DNA from: Thermoplasmatota archaeon | GTDB lineage: Archaea; Thermoplasmatota; Thermoplasmata; Thermoplasmatales; Thermoplasmataceae | DNA length: 5,878 nt | Reading direction: 5' to 3' | Assembly: GCA_023489425.1 (NCBI GenBank) | Contig: JAMDCG010000103.1 | Coordinates: 1-5,878, forward strand | Part shown: in pieces, positions 1-5,585 of the stretch | Position numbering within the stretch: position 1 is the first letter of the stretch | Layout of the letters: every line of letters starts with the position of its first letter | Program-made: the position numbers and the translations under genes | The notes under the pieces: model-generated | What the model was told of the DNA's origin: nothing | The model's input: only the letters and a program-made list of their open reading frames with translations | Databases searched by the model: none

Positions 1-2
1 AA

Positions 3-776
3 TTTATGCTTGATGTGATGGATTTCTATGCAGAAAGATTGAATGTTTCATTTTTAAGATATGATGTTGCCGATTCAATAAATCTGAATAGCATGAGTGA
101 AATATTCGGGAAGTTCAGGGAGAAATTTCCTGCAATTGGCCACATTGCTGAAGTGTGGTGCGTTTCTGATATATTCTTTCACGAGGGATTATACACATCA
201 TCCATGAACTATGGATTGCGAAAACTGATCATTTCCCTTATGAATAAGGAAATTAGTCCTAACAGAATGAACAGCGAACTCCTGAATATGAGATTTATAC
301 TTGGGGATGATGTATACGGAAAGATGATGAACATCATTGATTCTCATGATACACCCAGAATAAGGACCATCCTTGGAAGCGAGAAACTTGCCATGGCAGC
401 CTATGGAATAATCATGATAATGGATGGAATGCCAAGCATATATTACGGTGATGAGCTATCAATGGAAGGTGGTCCTGATCCTGACTGCAGGCGTACGATG
501 GAGTGGGAAAAGGTTGGAAGTGAATTCTATCTGAAATTCAGGGAATTGGTAAAAATCAGAAAGGAAAATCCTGCTGCCTACAACGGGATAATAAGATTTA
601 GCAGGGATAAAAAAGGACTGATTAACATAACGAAGTATTCCATAGATCAAAAAATAGAAATGAATCTGAATCTTGGTGACAGTGAGATTAAAACAAAAGA
701 AAAGAAGTCCTTGAATTCAATAGATGAAAAATCAGCAACCATTGGTCCGGAAGAATTCTCCATTCATGTTTATTGA
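3..776 (+). CDS. GH13 cyclomaltodextrinase / neopullulanase-type glycosidase, 5'-truncated by the window
   Basis: This is the C-terminal part of a glycoside hydrolase family 13 enzyme of the cyclomaltodextrinase/neopullulanase/maltogenic amylase group, which hydrolyses alpha-1,4 links in maltodextrins, cyclodextrins or pullulan, usually in the cytoplasm. Counting from the Met at base 6, region II is LRYDVADS with the nucleophile D20, region III is HIAEVW with the acid/base E49, and region IV is SHDTPR with the third carboxylate D115. The spacings of 29 and 66 residues are close to those of maltogenic amylases. The stretch at about 140-170 (GMPSIYYGDE, then GG-DPDCRR-MEW) is a hallmark of this subgroup. 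A beta-rich domain C follows to residue 256. The frame is open to the window edge, and family alignment implies that up to about 300 N-terminal residues lie upstream, so the Met at base 6 is not the true start. The gene converges on a sugar ABC importer, which fits a role in degrading imported oligosaccharides. Exact substrate is not determinable. Confidence 0.88.
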   Translation, partial: FMLDVMDFYAERLNVSFLRYDVADSINLNSMSEIFGKFREKFPAIGHIAEVWCVSDIFFHEGLYTSSMNYGLRKLIISLMNKEISPNRMNSELLNMRFILGDDVYGKMMNIIDSHDTPRIRTILGSEKLAMAAYGIIMIMDGMPSIYYGDELSMEGGPDPDCRRTMEWEKVGSEFYLKFRELVKIRKENPAAYNGIIRFSRDKKGLINITKYSIDQKIEMNLNLGDSEIKTKEKKSLNSIDEKSATIGPEEFSIHVY

Positions 777-827
777 AAATATTGACTTTCCAACATAGTT
801 CGATTAATGTGTATTGGGTTGGATAAT
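777..827. other. Short convergent intergenic spacer
   Basis: This 51-bp gap lies between the stop codons of the rightward GH13 gene and the leftward ATPase gene. It has no strong stem-loop and no long T-tract on either strand. The only pairing seen is a 5-bp CCAAC/GTTGG match (790-794 and 818-822) with a 23-nt loop, too weak to call a terminator. Termination of both genes must use weak signals or lie inside the opposing gene. Confidence 0.5.
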
Positions 828-1949
828 TTAGTTGACTGCCTTAGGCATATCTTCTTCCTGATATTTCTTCCTTCCGTATTTGTATATCAGACTGCCGGTA
901 TTTGTTTCAAACAGGTATATGGATTTTGGATCAATTACAACCATGGACCTGTCACCCAGTGCAAGCTTTGAACTTACAACATCCTGCCTTACTATGTTAT
1001 CACCATGTTGTGTTTTGAAATATTCATATATACTCTTTCCCAGATTCTGAATCAGGTTCAACTCAACCGCGATACCATCATCACCAAGCTGTACATCCTC
1101 AGGTCTCATCCCAACCATGACGTCTCTGGGAGTCTCCCTTTCCGTATGAATATCTGGCATTTCTACAGTGAAATCTTCAAGCTTCAGGTATGTTTTTCCA
1201 TCCTTCACCGTGATCTCCCCTGGAATCATATTCATTGCAGGATCTCCAAGGAAAGTGGCTGAAAATGTATTCACCGGCAGTGTGTACAGATCATTTGGAT
1301 TTCCCATCTGCACTATCTTTCCTCCATTCATGAGGCATGCCCTGTCAGCAAGTGTTGTTGCCTCTACCTGATCATGGGTTACATACACAGTTGTTGTGTT
1401 GAATTCCCTCTGTAACCTCTTCAATTCCACCCTCATCTGTCCCCTGAGCTTAGCATCCAGATTGCTTAAAGGTTCATCCATTAAAAACAAACTTGGTTCT
1501 CTTACCAGAGATCTTGCAAGTGCAACTCTCTGTTTCTGTCCACCAGATATTTCCCCTGGCTTCCTGTCCATAAGTTCCAGAATACCGAGTGTTTTTCCAA
1601 TCTCCTCAACCTTCTGTTCCATTTCGGATTTTGGCATTTTAAGAATTTTCAGTGGAAAAAGTATATTGTCTTTTACTGTCATAAATGGATAAAGTGCATA
1701 ATTCTGGAAGACCATGGATATGTTTCTTAGCTTTGGCGGAAAGTTTGTGATTTCCCTCTCATCAAGAAATATATGACCACTATCCACCGTTTCCAGACCG
1801 GCAATCATTCTCAGAGTTGTTGTCTTTCCACAACCACTTGGTCCCAGTATTACAAAGAATTCACCTTCCTTAACCTCGAGACTGACTCCCAGTACACCAA
1901 CGTTCTTCTTGAATACCCTCACGACGTCCTGTAAAACAAGTTTCTCCAT
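828..1949 (-). CDS. Carbohydrate ABC importer ATPase, MalK/UgpC/MsiK family
   Basis: This is the nucleotide-binding subunit of a CUT1-type sugar importer: as a dimer it hydrolyses ATP on the cytoplasmic face to drive uptake. All expected motifs are present in the 373-residue product: Walker A GPSGCGKTT (K42), Q-loop Q82, signature ISGGQ (134-138, with Ile for the usual Leu), Walker B FLMDE (catalytic E159), D-loop SNLD (162-165) and the H-loop histidine H192. From about residue 235 a C-terminal region with the MalK-like phrase VGMRPEDV indicates the TOBE/OB domain used for regulation and dimer contacts. Length is normal for MalK. The start MEKLVLQDV aligns with family N-termini. Only a weak GGAT precedes it, and a TATA box 27-34 nt upstream suggests a very short or leaderless transcript. 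It follows the two permeases after 91 bp and seems to have its own promoter. It could energise more than one permease pair, as MsiK-type ATPases do. Confidence 0.95.
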   Translation of the reverse strand: MEKLVLQDVVRVFKKNVGVLGVSLEVKEGEFFVILGPSGCGKTTTLRMIAGLETVDSGHIFLDEREITNFPPKLRNISMVFQNYALYPFMTVKDNILFPLKILKMPKSEMEQKVEEIGKTLGILELMDRKPGEISGGQKQRVALARSLVREPSLFLMDEPLSNLDAKLRGQMRVELKRLQREFNTTTVYVTHDQVEATTLADRACLMNGGKIVQMGNPNDLYTLPVNTFSATFLGDPAMNMIPGEITVKDGKTYLKLEDFTVEMPDIHTERETPRDVMVGMRPEDVQLGDDGIAVELNLIQNLGKSIYEYFKTQHGDNIVRQDVVSSKLALGDRSMVVIDPKSIYLFETNTGSLIYKYGRKKYQEEDMPKAVN

Positions 1950-1976
1950 GCATTATCCATTAGTTATGTCATTTAA

Positions 1977-1984
1977 CTTATATC
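1977..1984 (-). promoter_or_regulatory. Candidate TATA box of the ATPase gene (GATATAAG)
   Basis: On the minus strand GATATAAG resembles the archaeal TATA consensus. With its centre near 1980, initiation about 27 nt downstream would fall near 1954, some 5 nt before the ATG at 1949. That would give a leaderless or nearly leaderless mRNA, in keeping with the lack of a good Shine-Dalgarno site there. Prediction by consensus and spacing only. Confidence 0.45.
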
Positions 1985-2002
1985 AGTTTTTCGAAAAAGT
2001 GA
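1983..2002. repeat. 20-bp near-perfect inverted repeat in the ATPase promoter
   Basis: The core TTTTTCGAAAAA (1987-1998) is a perfect 12-bp palindrome. Beyond a single G/G mismatch (1986 and 1999), the outer TCA and TGA also pair, so nine of ten base pairs match over 20 bp. It touches the candidate TATA box at 1977-1984 and shares one base with the 15-bp palindrome at 2002-2016. Its place in a short promoter suggests a protein-binding site. It has no copy in the binding-protein promoter. Confidence 0.5.
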
Positions 2003-2016
2003 CTATTTTAAGTAGT
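2002..2016. promoter_or_regulatory. Candidate operator, copy 2 (ACTATTTTAAGTAGT)
   Basis: This 15-bp imperfect palindrome has ACTA/TAGT outer arms and lies 52 bp before the ATPase start codon. It is identical to the copy at 5464-5478 before the binding-protein gene, while the flanking bases differ. A shared site in two promoters of one importer locus is best read as an operator for a common regulator. The minus strand of the site contains TTAAAATA, so a role as a core promoter element is an alternative. Confidence 0.55.
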
Positions 2017-2040
2017 AAAAATAATGTTTAAAATTAAATA

Positions 2041-2958
2041 TTACTTGTATGTGGACAGGCTGAATCCCGATACAAGATATCTCTGGAACACAAAGAACAG
2101 TATGAATATTGGTATTCCCATTAGAACCGCAAATGCTGAATAAGTACCGTAATTTATCACTATATCTCCCTGGGAAACGTAATAAAGCCCGATTGCCATA
2201 GTGTAGAGGCTCTTTGATGTGATAAACTGCCCGGCCAGTGCATAATCGGTGTATGGACCCATGAATGCTATTAGCATTGCAAATATGATTACAGGCTTTG
2301 ACATGGGTACAAGTATCCTGAACAGGGCAGATCTTCTGCTTAATCCGTCTATCTGGGCTGCTTCCTCATAATCCTTAGGCAGATTGTCCACGTAATTCTT
2401 TATGAGATAGGATGAATAGATCAGTGCCCCTGCGGAATATGGTATTATCAGACCGATATATGAGTCAAGAAGATGGAGCTGTGCAAACATGAAGTAATAT
2501 GGTATTACCATCATTGTGAATGGAAACAGTGTGAGAATGAGAAGCATGTACAGGAAAGCATGTTTTAAGGGTATATTGAACCTTGAAAGAGCCAGTCCGG
2601 AGGTTATTGAAAGCATAACTCCGATAATTGTTGAAACACCAGTTAATATCAGCGTGTTTTTTAGCCACAGGAAGAACGGATGATGATACAGTATGTTGAT
2701 ATAATTGGCAAGACTGGAATGGGACGTGGGAAGGAGATCACTCAGACTTGCCTCGGCTAGTGATCCTATACTGTTTAGGGATGTAATAAATACATAGTAT
2801 ATTGGAAATACTGCAAATATTGCGAATATGATCAGCACTATGTGAGAAATTACCCTTTTTACAATCTTCATTCTTCTGTAGTAATTGTTCATCCTGTAGA
2901 CATTTTCCAAGCTATTTTCAGCCACTGTCTTATTTTTATTTGAAAATTTATTTTCCAT
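2041..2958 (-). CDS. Sugar ABC transporter permease, MalG-like
   Basis: This is one of the two membrane subunits that form the translocation path of the CUT1 importer. The 305-residue product has a polar, Lys/Arg-containing N-terminal tail (about 1-34) and then hydrophobic segments near 35-57, 100-122, 134-158, 165-187, 222-243 and 270-292, the six expected of MalG. The cytoplasmic EAA loop that docks on the ATPase is clear: EAA at 199-201, G205, LVP at 216-218. The C-terminus QRYLVSGFS resembles the conserved MalG end. The ATG at 2958 has an excellent GAGGTGA ribosome-binding site four bases upstream, which overlaps the stop codon of the preceding permease gene, so the two are very likely translationally coupled. 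Substrate cannot be read from the sequence; maltodextrin or trehalose is inferred from context. Confidence 0.93.
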   Translation of the reverse strand: MENKFSNKNKTVAENSLENVYRMNNYYRRMKIVKRVISHIVLIIFAIFAVFPIYYVFITSLNSIGSLAEASLSDLLPTSHSSLANYINILYHHPFFLWLKNTLILTGVSTIIGVMLSITSGLALSRFNIPLKHAFLYMLLILTLFPFTMMVIPYYFMFAQLHLLDSYIGLIIPYSAGALIYSSYLIKNYVDNLPKDYEEAAQIDGLSRRSALFRILVPMSKPVIIFAMLIAFMGPYTDYALAGQFITSKSLYTMAIGLYYVSQGDIVINYGTYSAFAVLMGIPIFILFFVFQRYLVSGFSLSTYK

Positions 2959-2962
2959 CTTT

Positions 2963-2969
2963 TCACCTC
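2963..2969 (-). promoter_or_regulatory. Ribosome-binding site of the MalG-like gene (GAGGTGA), overlapping the upstream stop
   Basis: On the minus strand TGAGGTGAAAAGATG combines the TGA stop of the MalF-like gene (2968-2970) with a strong Shine-Dalgarno site and the ATG at 2958. The arrangement fixes the start and implies that ribosomes finishing the first permease can initiate the second, helping to keep a 1:1 ratio. Confidence 0.8.
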
Positions 2970-3873
2970 AGTCCAGAATGGTCATCATCTTCGTGTAATG
3001 ATTTGCAACAACCACGAAAACAAGCAGTATGACTATAGATATTACAGCGTATGCGGCACCGAGTGCGTAGTTGGAATAGGAAAATGCCTGAAGATATGAG
3101 TATGTGATAAGTATCTCCGTTGATATGCCAGGACCTCCACCAGTCAAAAGGAATGGTACGTAGAAGTTGTTCCATGTAAATATGAAACCGAAAATTGTTA
3201 TGAATGCAATCTGTCTCCTTAGTAATGGTAAAGTTACGCTTGTCAGTGTTCTCAGAGACCCATAGCCGTTAACCTCTGCAGCCTCATATAATTCCTGTGG
3301 TATGCTCTGAACAGCAGAAGTGTAAACGAATGTGTAATATGGAAATGAAAGCCAGAAATTAACAAGGATCAGCGATATCATTGCATATTTTGGGGATGTC
3401 AGCCAGTCTAGAGATTTAAATCCCATTACGTTAAGAACCTCATTTGCGACTCCTCCAGTATATGCAAGCATATTTGACCATACCAGTATTGTAATGAATG
3501 CTGGAAATGCCCATGGAAAAAGATACATTGTTCTGTAGATGGTCTTTCCTCTCATCTTTTTCTGATTCATAATGAGAGCCAGAGCAAATCCCGCAGGAAC
3601 CATTACCACTGTGCTCCCAATGCTCCAAACCAGCGTATTCCCAATGACAGTCCATAGATCGGAACTTGTGAACACATAAATAAAATTAGCAAGACCTACA
3701 AACCCGAAATTGAAGAAGTGTGCAGAATTAAAATCTGTAAGAGAGTAGTAAACACTCTCGAAAATTGGATAAAAATCCAGAAACACAAGAACAATTATTG
3801 CCGGTAAAATATAAACTATGCTTCTGTACTCTACCTTCTTTTTTTTCACCTTATAATCATCTGTTTCAACCAT
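2968..3873 (-). CDS. Sugar ABC transporter permease, MalF-like
   Basis: This is the second membrane subunit of the importer, partner of the MalG-like protein. The 301-residue product has a charged cytoplasmic N-terminus with a KVKKKK cluster (8-13), a first membrane segment near 19-35, and further segments near 76-102, 113-137, 163-187, 219-241 and 270-294. The EAA loop reads EAA at 197-199, G203, LP at 215-216, and is followed by the LTGGGPG motif typical of this family. An in-frame GTG at 3882 would add three residues, but the ATG at 3873 is preferred because GAGTGA lies five bases before it. The gene follows the binding-protein gene after 37 bp and ends within the ribosome-binding site of the next permease. 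It is short compared with enterobacterial MalF and normal for archaeal and Gram-positive forms. Confidence 0.93.
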   Translation of the reverse strand: MVETDDYKVKKKKVEYRSIVYILPAIIVLVFLDFYPIFESVYYSLTDFNSAHFFNFGFVGLANFIYVFTSSDLWTVIGNTLVWSIGSTVVMVPAGFALALIMNQKKMRGKTIYRTMYLFPWAFPAFITILVWSNMLAYTGGVANEVLNVMGFKSLDWLTSPKYAMISLILVNFWLSFPYYTFVYTSAVQSIPQELYEAAEVNGYGSLRTLTSVTLPLLRRQIAFITIFGFIFTWNNFYVPFLLTGGGPGISTEILITYSYLQAFSYSNYALGAAYAVISIVILLVFVVVANHYTKMMTILD

Positions 3874-3878
3874 ATTAC

Positions 3879-3884
3879 TCACTC
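3879..3884 (-). promoter_or_regulatory. Ribosome-binding site deciding the MalF-like start (GAGTGA)
   Basis: GAGTGA on the minus strand sits five bases before the ATG at 3873 and overlaps the alternative GTG at 3880-3882. The GTG itself has only an AGA just upstream. This favours the ATG as the start. Confidence 0.5.
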
Positions 3885-3885
3885 T

Positions 3886-3898
3886 AAAAATTAAAAAA
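3886..3898 (-). terminator. Possible T-tract partial terminator between the binding-protein and permease genes
   Basis: On the minus strand a T6 and a T5 run separated by AA lie 12-25 bases after the binding-protein stop codon. Archaeal RNA polymerase can terminate at T-runs without a hairpin, so this may release part of the transcripts and leave the binding protein in excess over the permeases. There is no stem-loop, and the tracts may simply be AT-rich spacer. Confidence 0.3.
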
Positions 3899-3910
3899 TT
3901 AGGGTTTGAA

Positions 3911-5407
3911 TTATTTTTTCTTTCTTCTTACGTATACAACGCTAGCCGCTGCTGCTACTATTATTACCACAGCTACTATTGCCAGTATATCATAGAGGCT
4001 TATGCTTATGGATGTTGGTTTTGCTGAAAGCTCGTTGATTTCATTAACAACGGCTCTCTGGAAATCGTTCATGGTCTGTGAAACATTGTTTGTTCCATTA
4101 TCATAAAGGTTTCCAACATATGTATGGAAGTTTGGCCAGTAATAATTCATATTTACGAATCCTGGCTGAGGCATTGTATGGTTTTCCTGATCAAGCCAGC
4201 CCTTTATGAGGGGATCATTGTTGCTGTGTGCCGTTATATAGTTTCCTGCAGCTATGGATGAGGGGAAATCTCCTGCCTTGTCAAACAGATGGATCTGTGC
4301 CGTGGTGTTTGTAAGCATCTCAATGAATTTCAGGGATGCCCATATCTGTGAGGATGTTATTCCACTTGCCTGAGGTGATGATATGAAATATCCTACTGAT
4401 CCCCATATGGGTGTTGGCCATAGGCCAGTTGCGTTGTTAAATGGCAGTGCAGTAACGTGAAGATTTGAACCAAGGTATTGGGTGTATGTGCTCTGATCCC
4501 ATGGTCCATCTATCATGAAGGCGCTTTGGTTGTCTTCAAACAGATTATACTGCTGTGTCATTGTTGTTAATCCGGTTGGACTTACGTGATATTTGTATGT
4601 TAGATTATAGAGGAATGATACTGCTTTAATGTCCCCTGTAGAATTAAGAACAGGCATCTGCTTTGAGTTGAATAATGTTCCTCCAAAGGCCGGGAACCAC
4701 GCTGCAGACCTGTATCCTGAATCTGTACCGAGGCCATATGCAAGCCCCCAGACCTTTGTTGCTGATCCAGATGGATTTAATGTTGTATTATGGGTGACAT
4801 TCAACGCATCCTGAATCATCTGGTATACTGTTTTTGGTGCTGTTTTTACAAATTTACTGTTGTAGTAAAGACCAACACCGTTTGTGTTAACAGGTATACC
4901 ATACAGAGAGTTGTTTGCGCTCCACGCGGTTATTGTACCAGGGCTGAAGCTTTTAATATATGTACTATTCAGATACTTGTTCAATGCAAGAACTGTTCCC
5001 TCAGCATAAAGAACACCGGCGTTATCGCTGCTGTCCCTGTAAATATCCGGAGCTTTTCCTGCATGAGCAGCACTTGTGTAAGTTGTAGAAGCTATACCAA
5101 CGGCAGGACTATCATCAACTGTCACGTTTGGATATACCTGCTCAAAATAGGCAAGTGTGCTGTTAAAAACCTCTTCTTCTCCTCCCGGGGAACCTGATCC
5201 CCAAACAGTTATTGTTACATGATTCCCAGATGATGCACTGGGAGTTACAACACCTGACGAGCCTAATGTTGGGTGATCATATACTGTCACAAATGCAGTC
5301 AGTACAAAAATTCCCACAACCATTAAAACTGAAAGAACCTTGAGTTTATTCCTCACGGAAGTTCCAGTTATTTTTTTCCGTTTTAATTTAATATTATTAT
5401 TTGCCAT
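3911..5407 (-). CDS. Membrane-anchored extracellular solute-binding protein (family 1, MalE-like) of the sugar ABC importer
   Basis: This is the sugar-capturing subunit, 498 residues, acting outside the cell. A basic N-terminus (KLKRKK at 7-12) leads into a membrane segment (about 22-42), then a Ser/Gly/Thr-rich linker (about 49-63). The binding domain (about 64-462) opens with VTITVWG and carries MalE-type features: a FEQVYPNVTV segment (88-97), APDIYRDSS (119-127), YGIPVNTNGVGLYYN (169-183) and MIDGPWD (298-304). A second membrane segment (about 472-492) ends in RRKKK, a cytoplasmic stop. There is no cysteine, hence no lipobox, and there are 14 N-X-S/T sequons (Pro excluded). Dual anchoring and dense sequons suggest an archaeal glycoprotein. 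The start at 5407 is chosen over an in-frame ATG at 5440 because GGGAGA lies seven bases upstream and the extra 11 residues are not signal-like. First gene of the leftward cluster. The exact sugar is not known. Confidence 0.92.
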   Translation of the reverse strand: MANNNIKLKRKKITGTSVRNKLKVLSVLMVVGIFVLTAFVTVYDHPTLGSSGVVTPSASSGNHVTITVWGSGSPGGEEEVFNSTLAYFEQVYPNVTVDDSPAVGIASTTYTSAAHAGKAPDIYRDSSDNAGVLYAEGTVLALNKYLNSTYIKSFSPGTITAWSANNSLYGIPVNTNGVGLYYNSKFVKTAPKTVYQMIQDALNVTHNTTLNPSGSATKVWGLAYGLGTDSGYRSAAWFPAFGGTLFNSKQMPVLNSTGDIKAVSFLYNLTYKYHVSPTGLTTMTQQYNLFEDNQSAFMIDGPWDQSTYTQYLGSNLHVTALPFNNATGLWPTPIWGSVGYFISSPQASGITSSQIWASLKFIEMLTNTTAQIHLFDKAGDFPSSIAAGNYITAHSNNDPLIKGWLDQENHTMPQPGFVNMNYYWPNFHTYVGNLYDNGTNNVSQTMNDFQRAVVNEINELSAKPTSISISLYDILAIVAVVIIVAAAASVVYVRRKKK

Positions 5408-5414
5408 AATAACA

Positions 5415-5420
5415 TCTCCC
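5415..5420 (-). promoter_or_regulatory. Ribosome-binding site of the binding-protein gene (GGGAGA)
   Basis: GGGAGA on the minus strand lies seven bases upstream of the ATG at 5407. It lies inside the reading frame that would begin at the ATG at 5440, whose own upstream sequence (AAGTTTATCA) shows no Shine-Dalgarno match. It therefore argues for the shorter protein. Confidence 0.65.
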
Positions 5421-5463
5421 GTAGATATTAAAAAGACCATTGATAAACTTTTCTTATTTCCAT

Positions 5464-5478
5464 ACTATTTTAAGTAGT
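5464..5478. promoter_or_regulatory. Candidate operator, copy 1 (ACTATTTTAAGTAGT)
   Basis: This palindrome is identical in all 15 positions to the one at 2002-2016 and lies 56 bp before the binding-protein start codon. If the TATA box is the CTATAAAT at 5481-5488, the site falls between that box and the predicted start of transcription near 5458, where bound protein would repress. If the weaker TTTATC at 5442-5447 is used instead, it would be an upstream, activator-like site, as at the ATPase gene. Confidence 0.55.
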
Positions 5479-5480
5479 GA

Positions 5481-5488
5481 ATTTATAG
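5481..5488 (-). promoter_or_regulatory. Candidate TATA box of the binding-protein gene (CTATAAAT)
   Basis: CTATAAAT on the minus strand is close to the archaeal TATA consensus. With its centre near 5484, transcription would begin near 5458 and give a leader of about 50 nt, which would contain the GGGAGA ribosome-binding site. The upstream BRE region is not distinctive. The same bases read TTTATAG on the plus strand, so use by the rightward gene cannot be excluded. Confidence 0.45.
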
Positions 5489-5489
5489 A

Positions 5490-5550
5490 CAGACTTTATC
5501 ACCGTGAAATACATGGTTTGAAAAATTCAGGTTATACTAAGAAAAGTCTG
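5490..5550. repeat. Spaced 8-bp inverted repeat CAGACTTT / AAAGTCTG
   Basis: CAGACTTT (5490-5497) and its exact reverse complement (5543-5550) are separated by 45 bp within the divergent region. The spacing is too long for a tight hairpin but could suit two binding sites on one regulator, or chance in AT-rich DNA. Confidence 0.3.
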
Positions 5551-5573
5551 AATATTGAATTAATAAAGCTATG

Positions 5574-5580
5574 GGAGTGA
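5574..5580 (+). promoter_or_regulatory. Ribosome-binding site of the rightward transporter gene (GGAGTGA)
   Basis: GGAGTGA lies five bases before the ATG at 5586. An in-frame ATG at 5571 overlaps this site and would add five residues, so the site favours 5586. Confidence 0.6.
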
Positions 5581-5585
5581 AGTCG

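Larger units (their letters stand above)
5408..5585. other. Divergent regulatory intergenic region
   Basis: This 178-bp region separates the leftward binding-protein gene from the rightward transporter gene. It holds ribosome-binding sites for both, a TATA-like box (5481-5488), the 15-bp palindrome (5464-5478), a short TCACCGTGA palindrome (5499-5507) and a widely spaced 8-bp inverted repeat (5490-5497 with 5543-5550). A TTATAC at 5532-5537 is a weak candidate promoter element for the rightward gene. I see no open reading frame or RNA gene in it. Confidence 0.6.

Noticed and set aside
790..822. Hairpin terminator in the convergent gap
   Set aside because: Only five pairs with a 23-nt loop and no following T-run.
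1005..1692. Several plus-strand open frames of 67-98 codons across the ATPase gene
   Set aside because: They lie antisense to a gene with all ABC motifs, have no family resemblance, and have no supporting ribosome-binding or promoter signals.
3874..3882. GTG start for the MalF-like permease
   Set aside because: The GTG overlaps the likely ribosome-binding site of the ATG at 3873 and lacks one of its own; the three added residues carry no feature.
4629..5197. Plus-strand open frames of 61 and 135 codons opposite the binding-protein gene
   Set aside because: They are antisense to a well-supported gene. The 135-codon product is Cys-rich and unlike the locality, as expected of a reverse-strand shadow.
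5408..5440. Eleven-residue N-terminal extension of the binding protein from an ATG at 5440
   Set aside because: The strong GGGAGA site lies inside this extension and points to the ATG at 5407, which begins a normal basic signal-anchor.
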